The notes under the pieces were generated by a model that saw only the letters and a program-made list of their open reading frames with translations, did no database searches and was not told where the DNA came from. Positions 1 through 12,917 of a stretch of DNA of 64,000 bases are shown piece after piece. The stretch covers positions 118,854 through 182,853 of the forward strand of contig NZ_PJRS01000009.1 of NCBI RefSeq assembly GCF_002858925.1, given 5' to 3'. The position numbers and the translations under genes were made by a program. The stretch comes from Caulobacter zeae (GTDB lineage: Bacteria > Pseudomonadota > Alphaproteobacteria > Caulobacterales > Caulobacteraceae). Position 1 is the first letter of the stretch, and each line of letters begins with the position of its first letter.

Positions 1-829
1 CCGAGGCCAGCCGGTTCCAGAACGCCAGGCCGCCGCCGGCCGGCCGGCAGGGCTGCAACGCCAGGGTCGTACCGATCGACAGGTCGCTGTGCGCGGCGCG
101 CAGGGCCTGGATCGCCATCCCCTGTCCCAGGTTCATGTGATGGGTCACGGGGCCCAGCAGGGCCACGTCCTTCAGTCCCGGCGCGTGCTCGCCGGTGACA
201 TGGCCGAACACCGTGTGCACGGCCGGCTCGTTCAGCACGATGATCTTCTTGAGCCGGTCGCCCAGCCGCTCGCCGATCAGGGCGGCGTAGTCGGCGAAGG
301 CCTTGGCGCTGTCGCGCGCCGCCCAGCCGCCGCGGTCTTGGATCGCCTGCGGCAGGTCCCAGTGGAACAGCGTGGCGTAGGGCGCGAGGCCCTTCTCCAG
401 CAGCCGGTCGACCAGGCGGCTGTAGTGGTCGACTCCCGCCTGGGCGACGGCCCCCGCCCCGGTCGGCAGCACCCGCGACCACGAGATCGAGAAGCGATAG
501 GCCCCCATCCCCGCCCCGGCCACCAGGTCGACATCCTCGGCCCAGCGACGATAGCTGTCGGTGGCGACCTTGGCGTTGGAGCCGTCGATGATCTTGCCGG
601 GCTGGTCCTGGAACACGTCCCAGACGCTGGGCCCGCGCCCGTCGGCGGTCGGCGAGCCCTCGGTCTGGAAGGCCGCGCTGGCCGTGCCCCAGACGAAATC
701 CTTTGGAAAGTCCCGCGACCGGGGCCGCACCTCGCCGCCCTTGGGTCCGGCGCACCCCGCCAGCCCCGCCGCCGCTCCCCCGACCGCCAGCGCGCCCAGC
801 GCACGGCGGCTGATGCCGCTCCCGTTCAT
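1..829 (-). CDS. GH1 family beta-glucosidase, exported Tat/lipoprotein (C-terminus cut by window edge)
   Basis: The 276 visible codons begin at ATG 829, preceded by a GGGGGAG ribosome-binding site. The N-terminus has an SRRALG Tat-like motif, a short hydrophobic stretch and an LAGC lipobox with Cys26, so the enzyme is probably exported and lipid-anchored in the periplasm or outer membrane. The catalytic domain starts at about residue 40 with FPKDFVWGTASAAFQTEG, the usual GH1 opening, followed by YRFSISWSR, TLFHWDLPQ and LNEP with Glu201 as the expected acid/base. The nucleophile (the ENG motif) lies beyond the window. GH1 enzymes hydrolyse beta-glucosides such as cellobiose; the actual substrate cannot be read here. 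It lies on the same strand as the methionine operon but is separated by a strong hairpin, so it is probably transcribed separately. Confidence 0.9.
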   Translation of the reverse strand, partial: MNGSGISRRALGALAVGGAAAGLAGCAGPKGGEVRPRSRDFPKDFVWGTASAAFQTEGSPTADGRGPSVWDVFQDQPGKIIDGSNAKVATDSYRRWAEDVDLVAGAGMGAYRFSISWSRVLPTGAGAVAQAGVDHYSRLVDRLLEKGLAPYATLFHWDLPQAIQDRGGWAARDSAKAFADYAALIGERLGDRLKKIIVLNEPAVHTVFGHVTGEHAPGLKDVALLGPVTHHMNLGQGMAIQALRAAHSDLSIGTTLALQPCRPAGGGLAFWNRLAS

Positions 830-899
830 CGCCCACTCCCCCAGGCTCTTTTCTTGAGTGGAGGATGACCTGAAAGCGAAGGACTTGGCCAGAGTCGCC

Positions 900-927
900 A
901 GATCCTCCCCCTTCAGGGGGAGGATCT
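900..927. repeat. Perfect 12-bp hairpin, terminator-like
   Basis: Bases 900-911 and 916-927 are a perfect inverted repeat with a TTCA loop; the stem core is GATCCTCCCCC. It sits between the end of the metH C-terminal gene and the GH1 start, so it may end the methionine operon. The same CCTCCCCC core forms the tips of the longer intergenic repeats listed elsewhere in the window, so this may be a half-element of that family. There is no clear T-tract. Confidence 0.6.
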
Positions 928-932
928 CAGGC

Positions 933-3604
<2,672 letters not shown>

Positions 3605-3608
<4 letters not shown>

Positions 3609-4006
3609 TGGGATGCGCTCAGGATATTTTGCAGGCTGGCGATGTGGGTCAGCCACGCATCGTGCGCGTCGCCCTCCTGCCAGAGTTCGTCGATTTCGGA
3701 AGCGGGGGCGACCACGCGGGCCAGGGCCGCGCGCGCCAGGCGCACGGCGCCTTCGGGCGGCGCGCCCAGGGCGTCCTTGAGGCCCAACTGGTCCTCGGGC
3801 AGCACGGCGACGTCGCCGACGCAGGCCGCGACGATGGCCGCGGCGGCCACGGCCATCTCGCCCTCGGGCGCTTCCAGATAGCCCGCGGCCTTGGTCACGT
3901 GCTCGAGGATGCGCACCACGGTGCGCCAGTCCGGCGCCTGCGCCAGGTCCTCGATGAAGTCGGCCGCCTCGTCGTTGTCGAACGGTCCGTTGTCCCAGGC
4001 GCTCAT
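3605..4006 (-). CDS. DUF4259 family protein
   Basis: A 133-residue acidic protein starting [17 protein letters not shown], which matches the typical opening of DUF4259 proteins (W-G-x-GPFDNDxAADW). The rest is mostly helical and Ala-rich, with no signal peptide or membrane segment, so it is probably cytoplasmic. The family has no established function that I know of. It begins two bases after the upstream ligase-like gene ends and its TGA overlaps the metH start as ATGA, so it is almost certainly co-transcribed and translationally coupled to the methionine synthase C-terminal half. Confidence 0.8.
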
Positions 4007-4008
4007 AG

Positions 4009-5013
4009 TCAGGCCGCCGTCACGGTTTGTTTGGCGCGAGCCTGCGCCAAGGCCAGCTGGCCGCGCAGGAACTCGCCGAACTCGATCCCCTGCGCCTTCA
4101 GCGCCTTGGGATACAGCGACGAGGCCGTCAGGCCCGGCAGGGTGTTGGTTTCCAGATAGACGAGGCCATGCTCGGAAACGATGAAGTCCGAGCGCGAATA
4201 GCCGCGGCAGCCCAGGGCCTTGTGGGCCTTCAGGGCCTGGTCCTGGAGAGCGGCGTTGACCTCCGGCGCGAAGGTGGCCGGGCAGATCTCGACCGTGTCC
4301 TTGGCCAGGTACTTGGACTTGTAGTCGAACTTGCCGGCCGACGGACGGATCTCCACCGGCGGCAGGGCGATCAGCTCGCCGCTGGCCAGTTCCAGCACGC
4401 CGCAGGTCGATTCCAGCCCCTGCACGAAAGGCTCGATGACATAGGCCTGCTCGGCCGCGGCCTTGCGCGCCGCATCCAGGTCAGCCGGCGTATCGACGAA
4501 GATCAAGCCGTAGCTGGAGCCGTCCTCGGAAGGCTTGGCGATCAGGCGGCCGTACTTGGCGAAGGCCGCTTCGGCCTCGTCGAGGCCGATGTTCTGCGGA
4601 ACCGAGACGCCGGCCTGCTCGACCACGTCCTTGGCGCGCGTCTTGCTGAACGCCAGCCAGCTGGCGTGCGAGCCCGAACCGGTGAAGGCCACGCCGCGCG
4701 CTTCGCACAGGGTTTGCAGGCTCCCGTCCTCGGCGAAACCGCCGTGCAGGCCCAGCAGCAGCACGCGCTCCTCGCGGGCGGCGACGTCCAGGGCCGTCTC
4801 GATGTCGCCGATCGGCTCGCCCTCGGTGGGCAAATCGAGCTCGAACGGATGGTCATGGCCCAGCAGCACGGCCTGGCTGGCGGCATAGACCTGGCCGTCC
4901 GGCGCCCAGAACCACAGCTCGGCCTCGGGCAGCACGCGGATCAGGCTCTGGGCGCTGGCCACGGCCACGAGACGCTCGCGGCTGGGGCCGCCGAAAAGGA
5001 TGGTGGTGCGCAT
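4009..5013 (-). CDS. D-alanine--D-alanine ligase-like ATP-grasp enzyme in the methionine operon
   Basis: A 334-residue ATP-grasp protein with the complete Ddl signature set. It has [14 protein letters not shown] near the N-terminus, [31 protein letters not shown] (the ATP-loop serines), [17 protein letters not shown], and [16 protein letters not shown], which holds the metal-binding Glu/Asn and the substrate-binding Ser. Known family members join two D-alanines, or D-Ala with another D-residue or D-lactate, in the cytoplasm for peptidoglycan precursors. A second ddl is normally found in the division/cell-wall cluster, so this is probably a paralogue. It lies 14 bases downstream of the metH N-terminal half and 2 bases upstream of the DUF4259 gene. 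Its substrate in this setting is unknown; the specificity loop cannot be assigned by eye. Confidence 0.85.
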   Translation of the reverse strand: MRTTILFGGPSRERLVAVASAQSLIRVLPEAELWFWAPDGQVYAASQAVLLGHDHPFELDLPTEGEPIGDIETALDVAAREERVLLLGLHGGFAEDGSLQTLCEARGVAFTGSGSHASWLAFSKTRAKDVVEQAGVSVPQNIGLDEAEAAFAKYGRLIAKPSEDGSSYGLIFVDTPADLDAARKAAAEQAYVIEPFVQGLESTCGVLELASGELIALPPVEIRPSAGKFDYKSKYLAKDTVEICPATFAPEVNAALQDQALKAHKALGCRGYSRSDFIVSEHGLVYLETNTLPGLTASSLYPKALKAQGIEFGEFLRGQLALAQARAKQTVTAA

Positions 5014-5027
5014 CGTCTCGTACTCGA

Positions 5028-6104
5028 TCAGGCCAGTTCGAAAGGTTCCAGGCCCGCCAGGCGCATGGCCTTCGGGCGTTCAGGAATAGCGCGAGGTTGA
5101 ACGCCGCGCACCTCGTCCGCCACGTGGCGGATGTGGTCGGGGGTGGTGCCGCAGCAGCCGCCCAGGATGTTCACGAGGCCATCCTTGGCCCATTCGTGCA
5201 GGGCGTGGCCGGTCTCGTGCGGCTCCTCGTCATACTCGCCCATGGCGTTGGGCAGGCCGGCGTTGGGATAGGCCGCGACGAGCGTGTCGGCGATGCGGGC
5301 CATCTCGGCGATGTGCGGGCGCATCAGATCAGCGCCCAGGGCGCAGTTGAACCCGACGGCGAAGGGCTTGCAGTGCTTGATCGAGTTCCAGAACGCCTCG
5401 GCCGTCTGGCCCGACAGGGTGCGGCCCGAACGGTCGGTGATCGTGCCGCTGATCCAGATCGGCAGTTCCTCGTGGCCCTCGTCGCGCCAGTCGAGGATCG
5501 CCTTGATGGCGGCCTTGCAGTTGAGGGTGTCGGTGATGGTCTCGATCAGGAAGAGGTCGACCCCGCCCTGGTACAGCGCGTCCACCTGCTGGCGATAGGC
5601 CTGGTAGACCTGGTCGAAGGTGACCTTGCGCGCGCCCGGATCGTTCACGTCCGACGACATCGACAGCATGACGTTCAGCGGACCGATCGAGCCGGCGATG
5701 AACTTCGGGCGGTCGGGGTTCTGCGCGTTCCAGCGGTCGGCGACCTGGCGGCCGATCCTCGCGCCTTCCAGGTTGATGTCCCAGACGTCCTGTTCGCCCA
5801 GGCGATAGTCGGCCTGGGCGATGGTGGTGCCCGAGAAGGTGTTGGTCTCGGAGATGTCGGCGCCGGCAGCGAAATAGGCGTCGTGAAGCTCGGCCACGAG
5901 ATCCGGCCGCGTCAGGCACAGGATGTCGTTGTTGCCCTTCATCTGGCCGTCGAAATCGGCGAAGCGCTCGGCGCGATAGTCGGCCTCGGTCAGCTTCTTC
6001 TTCTGGAACATCACGCCCCAGGAGCCGTCGAGAATGAGGATGCGTTCCTTGGCGGCGGCCTTGAGGGCGGCCACGCGGTTGGCGCGAATGGAAAGGTCGG
6101 TCAT
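5028..6104 (-). CDS. metH: Methionine synthase, homocysteine-binding half
   Basis: A 358-residue homocysteine S-methyltransferase domain protein. The barrel begins with [13 protein letters not shown], and the zinc ligands are in VGFNCALG and [10 protein letters not shown], the Cys...CysCys set that binds the homocysteine thiolate. It supplies the domain missing from the protein at 933-3608, so the two must act together as B12-dependent methionine synthase. The ATG at 6104 overlaps the beta-lactamase stop as ATGA, which favours this start over longer frames extending into the upstream gene. The following ligase-like gene starts 14 bases after its stop. Confidence 0.95.
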   Translation of the reverse strand: MTDLSIRANRVAALKAAAKERILILDGSWGVMFQKKKLTEADYRAERFADFDGQMKGNNDILCLTRPDLVAELHDAYFAAGADISETNTFSGTTIAQADYRLGEQDVWDINLEGARIGRQVADRWNAQNPDRPKFIAGSIGPLNVMLSMSSDVNDPGARKVTFDQVYQAYRQQVDALYQGGVDLFLIETITDTLNCKAAIKAILDWRDEGHEELPIWISGTITDRSGRTLSGQTAEAFWNSIKHCKPFAVGFNCALGADLMRPHIAEMARIADTLVAAYPNAGLPNAMGEYDEEPHETGHALHEWAKDGLVNILGGCCGTTPDHIRHVADEVRGVQPRAIPERPKAMRLAGLEPFELA

Positions 6105-6961
6105 TTGGCGGCTCCCTGCTGACGCGCCAGTTCCTGGTTGAACCGGGTCTCGTAGCCGTCGACGAAACGGGTCAGCTCGGTGGGGTCGATGAAGGCGTCG
6201 GCGTCGCCGCGCAGCTGCTTCTGGCGCTTGGCCAACAGGTCGCCCTGCTCCTCGTGGCTGGGCAGCATGACGTCGGTCGGGATGGCCCGCAGCGCCGCGA
6301 AGCTGGCCCGATAGTCGGCGACGATCGACTTGTGGGTCTTGTTGCCGACCAGCACGTTGCCGGCCACCGACAGCGAGCACGGGAAGGTCACGTTCAGCAG
6401 CCGCCCCCTCTCGACCACCTGGGTGGTCCAGCTGGTGCAGCCGATGGTGTGGCCGGGCGTCAGGTGGGCGACCAGGGTCGCGCCGCCCATCTTCAGCTTC
6501 TGCTCGTCGCCGAAGGTCTTGTCGACCTTCACGGCGGGAAAGGGCGTCAGACCGTTGGCGTTGTCGCCGAAGTGCTGGCCCTTCTCCAGGGCCGGCTTGT
6601 CGGCGCGCGAGGCCCAGACCTTGGCGCCGGTGTCGGCCTTCAGCTGGGCCAGGCCCCCGGCGTGGTCGTAATGGGCGTGGGTGTTGATCAGCACCTTCAC
6701 GTCCGACAGCTTGAAGCCCAGCGACTGGATGCTGCGCTCGATCAGCTTGCCGCCTTCCGCCGACGGACCGCCGTCCAGCAGGACATGGCCTTCCGAGGTC
6801 GTGATCAGCCAGGCCGACAGCCCCTCGGAGCCGACGTAGTAGATGTTGCCCGCCACCCGGTACGGCTTGGTCGGCCGCGTCCAGTTGGCGTTGTCGTCGG
6901 CCTGGGCGACGACGCTGGTCGAGGCCAGGCCCAGCGCCAGGGCGAGGACGAGGGCCTTCAT
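6101..6961 (-). CDS. Subclass B3 metallo-beta-lactamase (CAU-1-like)
   Basis: A 286-residue secreted metallo-hydrolase with an N-terminal signal peptide ending near VVAQA. The first metal motif is THAHYDHAG (His95, His97, Asp99, His100), the second His171 in TPGHTIGCTSW, and the third His236 in LPSHEEQ. Ser196 in CSLSVAGN occupies the place where B3 enzymes have Ser instead of the B1 Cys ligand. This set is that of subclass B3 beta-lactamases, and CAU-1 of Caulobacter crescentus is a described chromosomal example of about the same length. It probably binds two zinc ions and works in the periplasm. Start and stop both form ATGA overlaps with metF and metH, so it is locked into the methionine operon. 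Whether its natural substrate is a beta-lactam cannot be decided from sequence. Confidence 0.9.
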   Translation of the reverse strand: MKALVLALALGLASTSVVAQADDNANWTRPTKPYRVAGNIYYVGSEGLSAWLITTSEGHVLLDGGPSAEGGKLIERSIQSLGFKLSDVKVLINTHAHYDHAGGLAQLKADTGAKVWASRADKPALEKGQHFGDNANGLTPFPAVKVDKTFGDEQKLKMGGATLVAHLTPGHTIGCTSWTTQVVERGRLLNVTFPCSLSVAGNVLVGNKTHKSIVADYRASFAALRAIPTDVMLPSHEEQGDLLAKRQKQLRGDADAFIDPTELTRFVDGYETRFNQELARQQGAAK

Positions 6962-7908
6962 GCGGCGGCCTCGTGGGCCGGCGCGGTCTCGCGCACGCCC
7001 AACACCCGGCAGATGGCGTAGACGAGGTCGGCGCGGTTCAGCGTGTAGAAGTGGAAGTCGTTGAAGCCCTGCTCCTGCAGCTTGGCGCACATCTCGGCGG
7101 CCACCGAGCAGGCGATCAGGCGGCGGGTCTCCGGATCCTCGTCCAACCCCTCGAACAGGTTGGCCAGCCACGACGGCACCGAGGTCTGGCACGCGGCCGA
7201 CATCGTCTTGAGGCCCTTGAAGTTGGTCACCGGCATGACGCCCGGCACGATCGGGATGGTGATCCCGGCGGCGCGCGCCTTGTCGACGAAGCGCAGGAAG
7301 GCGTCGATGTCGAAGAAGAACTGGCTGATGCCCAGGGTCGCGCCAGCGTCGACCTTGGCCTTCAGCACGTCGATGTCATGGTCCAGCGACGGGCTTTCGG
7401 GGTGCCTTTCGGGATATACCCCGACCAGCACCTCGAATGGCGCGATCCCGCGCAGCGCAGCCGTCAGTTCGGTGGCGTTCTTGTAGCCGTCCTCGCGCGG
7501 CACGTAGACGCCGCCGATGCCGCCCTCGCCCGGAGGCGGGTCGCCACGCAGCGACACGATGTGGCGCACGCCGATGTTCCAGTAGTCGTGGATCACCTCA
7601 TCGACCTCGGCGCGGCTGGCGCCGACGCAGGTCAGGTGGGCGGCCGGCTTCAGGCTGGTCTCGTCGAGGATCCGCTTGACGGTGCGGTGCGTGCGCTCGC
7701 GGGTCGAACCGCCGGCGCCGTAGGTCACCGAGACGAAGGCCGGATCCAGAGGGGCCAGGCGGGTGATCGCCTCCCACAGGCTGGCTTCCATCTTCTCGGT
7801 CTTGGGCGGGAAGAACTCGAACGACACGCGCGGCCGGGCGGCGCCGACGGGACGCTCGCCGGCGCGGGCCACCGGCCCGATCACGCGGCGGGTGGGCGGC
7901 AGGGTCAT
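6958..7908 (-). CDS. metF: 5,10-methylenetetrahydrofolate reductase
   Basis: A 316-residue MetF. It shows VSFEFFPPKTEKM near the N-terminus, FVSVTYGAGGS, HLTCVGASR, IVSLRGDPP, GVYPERHPE and ISQFFFD, the usual FAD and folate contacts of the TIM-barrel flavoenzyme. It reduces methylene-THF to 5-methyl-THF, the methyl donor for the MetH encoded downstream. The ATG at 7908 overlaps the regulator stop (ATGA), and its own TGA overlaps the beta-lactamase ATG, so the operon continues without a gap. The roughly 30-residue stretch before the conserved core is not conserved in the family and may be slightly over-extended. Confidence 0.96.
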   Translation of the reverse strand: MTLPPTRRVIGPVARAGERPVGAARPRVSFEFFPPKTEKMEASLWEAITRLAPLDPAFVSVTYGAGGSTRERTHRTVKRILDETSLKPAAHLTCVGASRAEVDEVIHDYWNIGVRHIVSLRGDPPPGEGGIGGVYVPREDGYKNATELTAALRGIAPFEVLVGVYPERHPESPSLDHDIDVLKAKVDAGATLGISQFFFDIDAFLRFVDKARAAGITIPIVPGVMPVTNFKGLKTMSAACQTSVPSWLANLFEGLDEDPETRRLIACSVAAEMCAKLQEQGFNDFHFYTLNRADLVYAICRVLGVRETAPAHEAAA

Positions 7909-8882
7909 GCGGCGGTCCTTTCGGCGAGGGCCGCGCCGGGGCGCCGGGCGGTCCAGATCTTGACGGTCAGGCCCTCGGCCGTGGTCGGCGGCAGGGCGAT
8001 GTTGGTTTCGGGGACCAAGCCCGCGGCCTCGATCCACGGCAGGATTTCGTCGTCGGCGAAGCCCAGGCGGCGATGCTGGTGGGCCTCGCGCAGGAACTCG
8101 TGGTCGTGGGGGGCGAAGTCGGCGATCAGCAGCAGGCCGCCCTTGCCCACCAGGCGCGCGGCCTCGGCCACGGCCGCGGCGGGGTCGCCCAGATAATGCA
8201 GCACCTGGTGCACGGTGACGAGGTCGGCGCAGCCGCCCGGCAGGCCGGTGTCGAAGATGTCGCCGTGGCGCAGCTCGCAGGCCGTCAGTCCGGCCTTGGC
8301 CACCTCGTCGCGGGCGATGTTCAGCATCTGCTGCGACAGGTCCAGGCCCAGGGCGTTGACCGCCCGTCCGCCAAGAAGCGTCAGCATCCGGCCCGCGCCC
8401 GCGCCCAGGTCGACCATCTCGTCGAAGGGGCCCTCGCCGGTCGCGCGCAGGATGGCCGTCTCGACCTCCTTCTCGTCGACATAGAGCGAGCGGATCTCGT
8501 TCCAGCGCGCGGCGTTGCGCGCGAAATAGGCCTGGGCCCCGGCCGAGCGCTCGGCCCGCACGGCCGCCAGTTGGCTCGCATCGCCCTGCACCACCTCGTC
8601 GTCGGCGCCGATCAACGCCAGGGCAGCGGCGACCACCGCCCCGCCGCCCGAGGTTCCGGCCAGGCGATAGAACACCCAGGCCCCATCGGGAAAGCGTTCG
8701 ACCAGCCCGGCCTCGGCCAGAAGCTTCAGATGGCGGGAAACACGCGGCTGGCTCTGGTCGAGGATCCGGCACAGCTCGAGCACCGAAAGCTCCTCGACAG
8801 CCAGCAGCGCGAGGATGCGCAGACGGGTGCTTTCGCCCGCCGCGCGCAGTACGTCGACAACCTGTTCGCTCGCTAGCGCCAT
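7905..8882 (-). CDS. ArsR-type HTH fused to a SAM-methyltransferase domain, SahR-like methionine-cycle regulator
   Basis: A 325-residue, two-domain protein. Residues about 8-75 form an ArsR winged helix (STRLRILALLAVEELSVLEL, QPRVSRHLKLLAEAGLV), and residues about 120-315 form a class I methyltransferase fold with VDLGAGAG at 157-164 and HQVLHYLGDP. This architecture is that described for SahR, an S-adenosylhomocysteine-responsive repressor of methionine-cycle genes in Proteobacteria. It is the first gene of the metF/metH operon and a perfect 16-bp palindrome lies six bases before its ATG, which suggests it represses its own operon. Its methyltransferase domain probably acts as a ligand sensor. 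An enzymatic methyltransferase role cannot be excluded. Confidence 0.85.
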   Translation of the reverse strand: MALASEQVVDVLRAAGESTRLRILALLAVEELSVLELCRILDQSQPRVSRHLKLLAEAGLVERFPDGAWVFYRLAGTSGGGAVVAAALALIGADDEVVQGDASQLAAVRAERSAGAQAYFARNAARWNEIRSLYVDEKEVETAILRATGEGPFDEMVDLGAGAGRMLTLLGGRAVNALGLDLSQQMLNIARDEVAKAGLTACELRHGDIFDTGLPGGCADLVTVHQVLHYLGDPAAAVAEAARLVGKGGLLLIADFAPHDHEFLREAHQHRRLGFADDEILPWIEAAGLVPETNIALPPTTAEGLTVKIWTARRPGAALAERTAA

Positions 8883-8888
8883 AGGGAT

Positions 8889-8904
8889 ATAAAGATATCT
8901 TTAT
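8889..8904 (-). promoter_or_regulatory. Perfect 16-bp palindrome, candidate SahR-like operator
   Basis: ATAAAGATATCTTTAT is identical to its reverse complement and is the only AT-rich stretch in the area. It lies 6 bp upstream of the regulator start codon, so a repressor bound here would block either the promoter or the translation start region. The very short distance leaves no room for a riboswitch and suggests a leaderless or nearly leaderless transcript. Assignment to the ArsR-methyltransferase regulator is inferred from position and symmetry. Confidence 0.7.
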
Positions 8905-9021
8905 GTCCGATTTGGCAAGCGAATTCTGTGACGGTGGGCCGCTCCATACCCCGCCGCCCAGAGATCAAAAAGCCCCTCGATGCGACCCTGGTGATGGGAT
9001 CGGGGATAAATCTTCCAATCC

Positions 9022-9387
9022 TCAGCCTTCGGCGGCCGGCTGCCACAGCTCGACCTTGAAACCGGCGGGATCCACCAGCCAGGCGAAGCGGCCGTACTCC
9101 TCGTCCTGACGCCCCGTCGGCTCGACGCCCTCGGCCGCGGCCCTGGCCAGCACGCCGTCCAGATCATCGACGATCAGATTGATCATGAACGGCGCGGTCG
9201 AAGGCTCGAAATAACGGGTGTCGGCCGGGAACGGCGACCAGTTGGTCATGCCGACCTTCGGGTGCGGGAACATCGCCCCGCCCCAGTCCTCGACCTTCAT
9301 CCCCAGCACCCGCGCGTACCAGGCGGCCAGCCCCTTGGGGTCCTCCGCCTTGAAGAACACGCCGCCCAGACCCAGCACCTTGGCCAT
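9022..9387 (-). CDS. VOC superfamily (glyoxalase/bleomycin-resistance fold) protein
   Basis: A 121-residue single-domain VOC protein. It has LGGVFFKAEDPKGLAAWYARVLGM at the start (the first beta-alpha-beta unit), INLIVDDLDGVLARAAAEG in the middle and FAWLVDPAGFKVELWQP at the end, where the final Glu is a usual metal ligand. Family members include glyoxalase I, dioxygenases and resistance proteins, so the reaction cannot be named. It is the second gene after the 2-hydroxyacid dehydrogenase (33-base gap), and both probably share a promoter; the pair may handle small 2-oxo or 2-hydroxy acids, which is inference. Confidence 0.85.
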   Translation of the reverse strand: MAKVLGLGGVFFKAEDPKGLAAWYARVLGMKVEDWGGAMFPHPKVGMTNWSPFPADTRYFEPSTAPFMINLIVDDLDGVLARAAAEGVEPTGRQDEEYGRFAWLVDPAGFKVELWQPAAEG

Positions 9388-9420
9388 GCGATCCCCTTCC
9401 CTCTCCCCGAGAACCGAGCG

Positions 9421-10380
9421 TCAGGCCGCCACGGGGCTGGCCAGCGGTTCGCCGTGGAAGTAGCGGCGCAGGTTCTCCAGGGTCAGGTTGACCATGGCCG
9501 GGATGCTGTCCAGCGTCGCGCCGGCCATGTGCGGGGTCAGCACGGTATGGGGCACGTCGACCCAGCGCGCCGGCGGGGTGGGCTCCTGCTCGAACACGTC
9601 CAGGGCGGCCATGCCCAGGCGACCGTCCTTCAGCGCGGCGACCAGGGCCTCCTCGTCGACCAGCGACCCGCGCGAGACATTGACCAGCAGGCCGTGCGAC
9701 CCCAGGGCGTCGATCACCCCGGCGTTGACCAGGTGGCGGTTGCTGGCGTCGGGACGCGCGCAGACCACCAGGATGTCGCTGTCGCGCGCCAGGGCCAGCA
9801 GGCTTTCGGCGCGCGGCCAGTTGGTCTCCTTGGGGCGCGGCCCCCACCAGGCGACTTTCACGTCGAAGGCTTCGAGACGGCGGGCGACGGCTTCGCCGAT
9901 GTGGCCAAGGCCGATGATCCCGGCCTTGCGGCCGCGCAGGCCGTGGCGAGCCCCCATACGATCCATCGAGGTCCAGCGCCCGGCGCGCACCCGGCGATCG
10001 CCCTCGGCGATGCCGCGCCACGCGCTCAGCAGCAGGCCCAGGGCGTGGTCGGCCACGTCGCCGGCGTTCAGCCCCACCGAATGCGTCACCGCCAGGCCGT
10101 GGGCCCGGCACCAGGGCACGTCGACGCCGTCATAGCCGGCGCTGACGCAGGCGATCAGGCCAAGGCGCGGCATTTCCGCCAGCAAGTCGCGCGGCAGCAC
10201 CATCTCGCCGGCATGGACGATGGCCTGCACCTGCTTGCCCGGCCCCTCCAGGAAGGCCAGGCGATCGGGATAGTCCCACAGGCGATGCACCTCGTATGCG
10301 CCCTCGAGCAGCGGCTGCATCGGCAGCAGCATCTCGTGGGACAGGACGATGTGGGGCTTCACGACGGGGGTCTGCGACAT
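9421..10380 (-). CDS. D-isomer-specific 2-hydroxyacid dehydrogenase
   Basis: A 319-residue NAD(P)-dependent dehydrogenase. It carries the Rossmann motif GLGHIGEAVARRL and the three catalytic regions NVSRGSLVDEEAL (Arg), DVFEQEP (Glu) and LTPHMAGAT (His). Such enzymes reduce glyoxylate, hydroxypyruvate or other 2-oxoacids to D-hydroxyacids in the cytoplasm; length and motifs fit glyoxylate/hydroxypyruvate reductases, but the substrate is not fixed by these motifs. It precedes the VOC gene on the same strand with a 33-base gap. It is divergently arranged with the Pro-rich secreted protein gene across about 250 bases of presumed promoter DNA. Confidence 0.9.
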   Translation of the reverse strand: MSQTPVVKPHIVLSHEMLLPMQPLLEGAYEVHRLWDYPDRLAFLEGPGKQVQAIVHAGEMVLPRDLLAEMPRLGLIACVSAGYDGVDVPWCRAHGLAVTHSVGLNAGDVADHALGLLLSAWRGIAEGDRRVRAGRWTSMDRMGARHGLRGRKAGIIGLGHIGEAVARRLEAFDVKVAWWGPRPKETNWPRAESLLALARDSDILVVCARPDASNRHLVNAGVIDALGSHGLLVNVSRGSLVDEEALVAALKDGRLGMAALDVFEQEPTPPARWVDVPHTVLTPHMAGATLDSIPAMVNLTLENLRRYFHGEPLASPVAA

Positions 10381-10634
10381 ACGGCTTCTCCGGTCCCGGC
10401 GCGCGGCGGAATGCCTCCGCCGCCGATCCGCGGGACGATCGTTCTTGCTGGGGACAGGCTACTCCTCTGACGCCCGCGCGCCAGCACTCAACACGCGACG
10501 CACGAACATCTGAAGCGCCGTTCTCAACCCGTCATGGGCGGCGACGGTTCCGTTCGCAGCGAAGCTGTGAACGCCTTGACCGCGAAGGGGTTTTATCGAC
10601 TGGCGCCGAGAACGGCGCTTTAGGGAGAGCTCCC

Positions 10635-11075
10635 ATGTTCACGAAAACCCTCCTGGCGGGCGCGACGCTCGCCCTGGTCGCCTCCGGGGCCGTCTGCGGC
10701 GCGGCCGTCGCCAACCCGAAGATCAAGGCCTCGGCCGCCGTGGCCAGCCCCAAGCAGCCGATCCCCTACGGCCAGCTCGAAGCCTACTCCAAGGCCTCGG
10801 CCAAGCAGCGCGCGACCAAGGACTGGTGGGCCGGCGAGGCCATGGTCGGCACGTCGGCCGACACCTCGGCGACCCTGCCGCCCGCCGCCACGAACGGCTC
10901 GATGTCGGGCGACGCGGCCGCCAGCACCGCGGTGAACCCGCCCACCACCGACGCACCGCCCTCGATGCCGGTCACGCCGCCGACCAACACCCCGCCCGAC
11001 GACATGATGGCCCCGAACCCGGGCTCGAACCTGCCCGGCTCGGATCCCGTCATGCCGCCGAAGGAACCCAAGTAG
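10635..11075 (+). CDS. Small secreted Pro/Ala-rich protein, unknown function
   Basis: A 146-residue protein with a clear signal peptide ([20 protein letters not shown]) and a low-complexity C-terminal half rich in Pro, Thr, Ser, Asp and Asn. The middle contains [21 protein letters not shown]. No catalytic motif is visible. The ATG at 10635 follows AGGGAGAG at good spacing, and the stretch before it does not look coding. It is monocistronic, ends at a strong hairpin and is probably periplasmic or envelope-associated. I do not recognise a named family. Confidence 0.75.
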   Translation: MFTKTLLAGATLALVASGAVCGAAVANPKIKASAAVASPKQPIPYGQLEAYSKASAKQRATKDWWAGEAMVGTSADTSATLPPAATNGSMSGDAAASTAVNPPTTDAPPSMPVTPPTNTPPDDMMAPNPGSNLPGSDPVMPPKEPK

Positions 11076-11086
11076 GCGCACAAGCA

Positions 11087-11117
11087 AAAGGGGCGGCCCC
11101 GATGGAGCCGCCCCTTT
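11087..11117. terminator. Bidirectional intrinsic terminator
   Basis: AAAGGGGCGGC at 11087-11097 pairs perfectly with 11107-11117 around a 9-base loop, followed by CTTTTC on the plus strand and a short T run on the minus strand. It lies between the converging Pro-rich protein gene and ettA and can serve both. Confidence 0.85.
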
Positions 11118-11145
11118 CTTTTCGTCTTCGACCGAAGAACTCCGC

Positions 11146-12813
<1,668 letters not shown>

Positions 12814-12917
12814 GAGGGGCTTTTCGTCTCTCGGGTCGGGTTCGGGGATCGGCCGCTCAAATAGCGGCTGGGGCGGGTTTGCGCAATCTCGGCCCCTTCA
12901 CAGGTTCGTCGCCGGAC

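Noticed and set aside
8883..9021. Possible SAM or SAH riboswitch before the methionine operon
   Set aside because: The palindrome lies 6 bases before the start codon, leaving no leader long enough for an aptamer, and no conserved aptamer core was seen.
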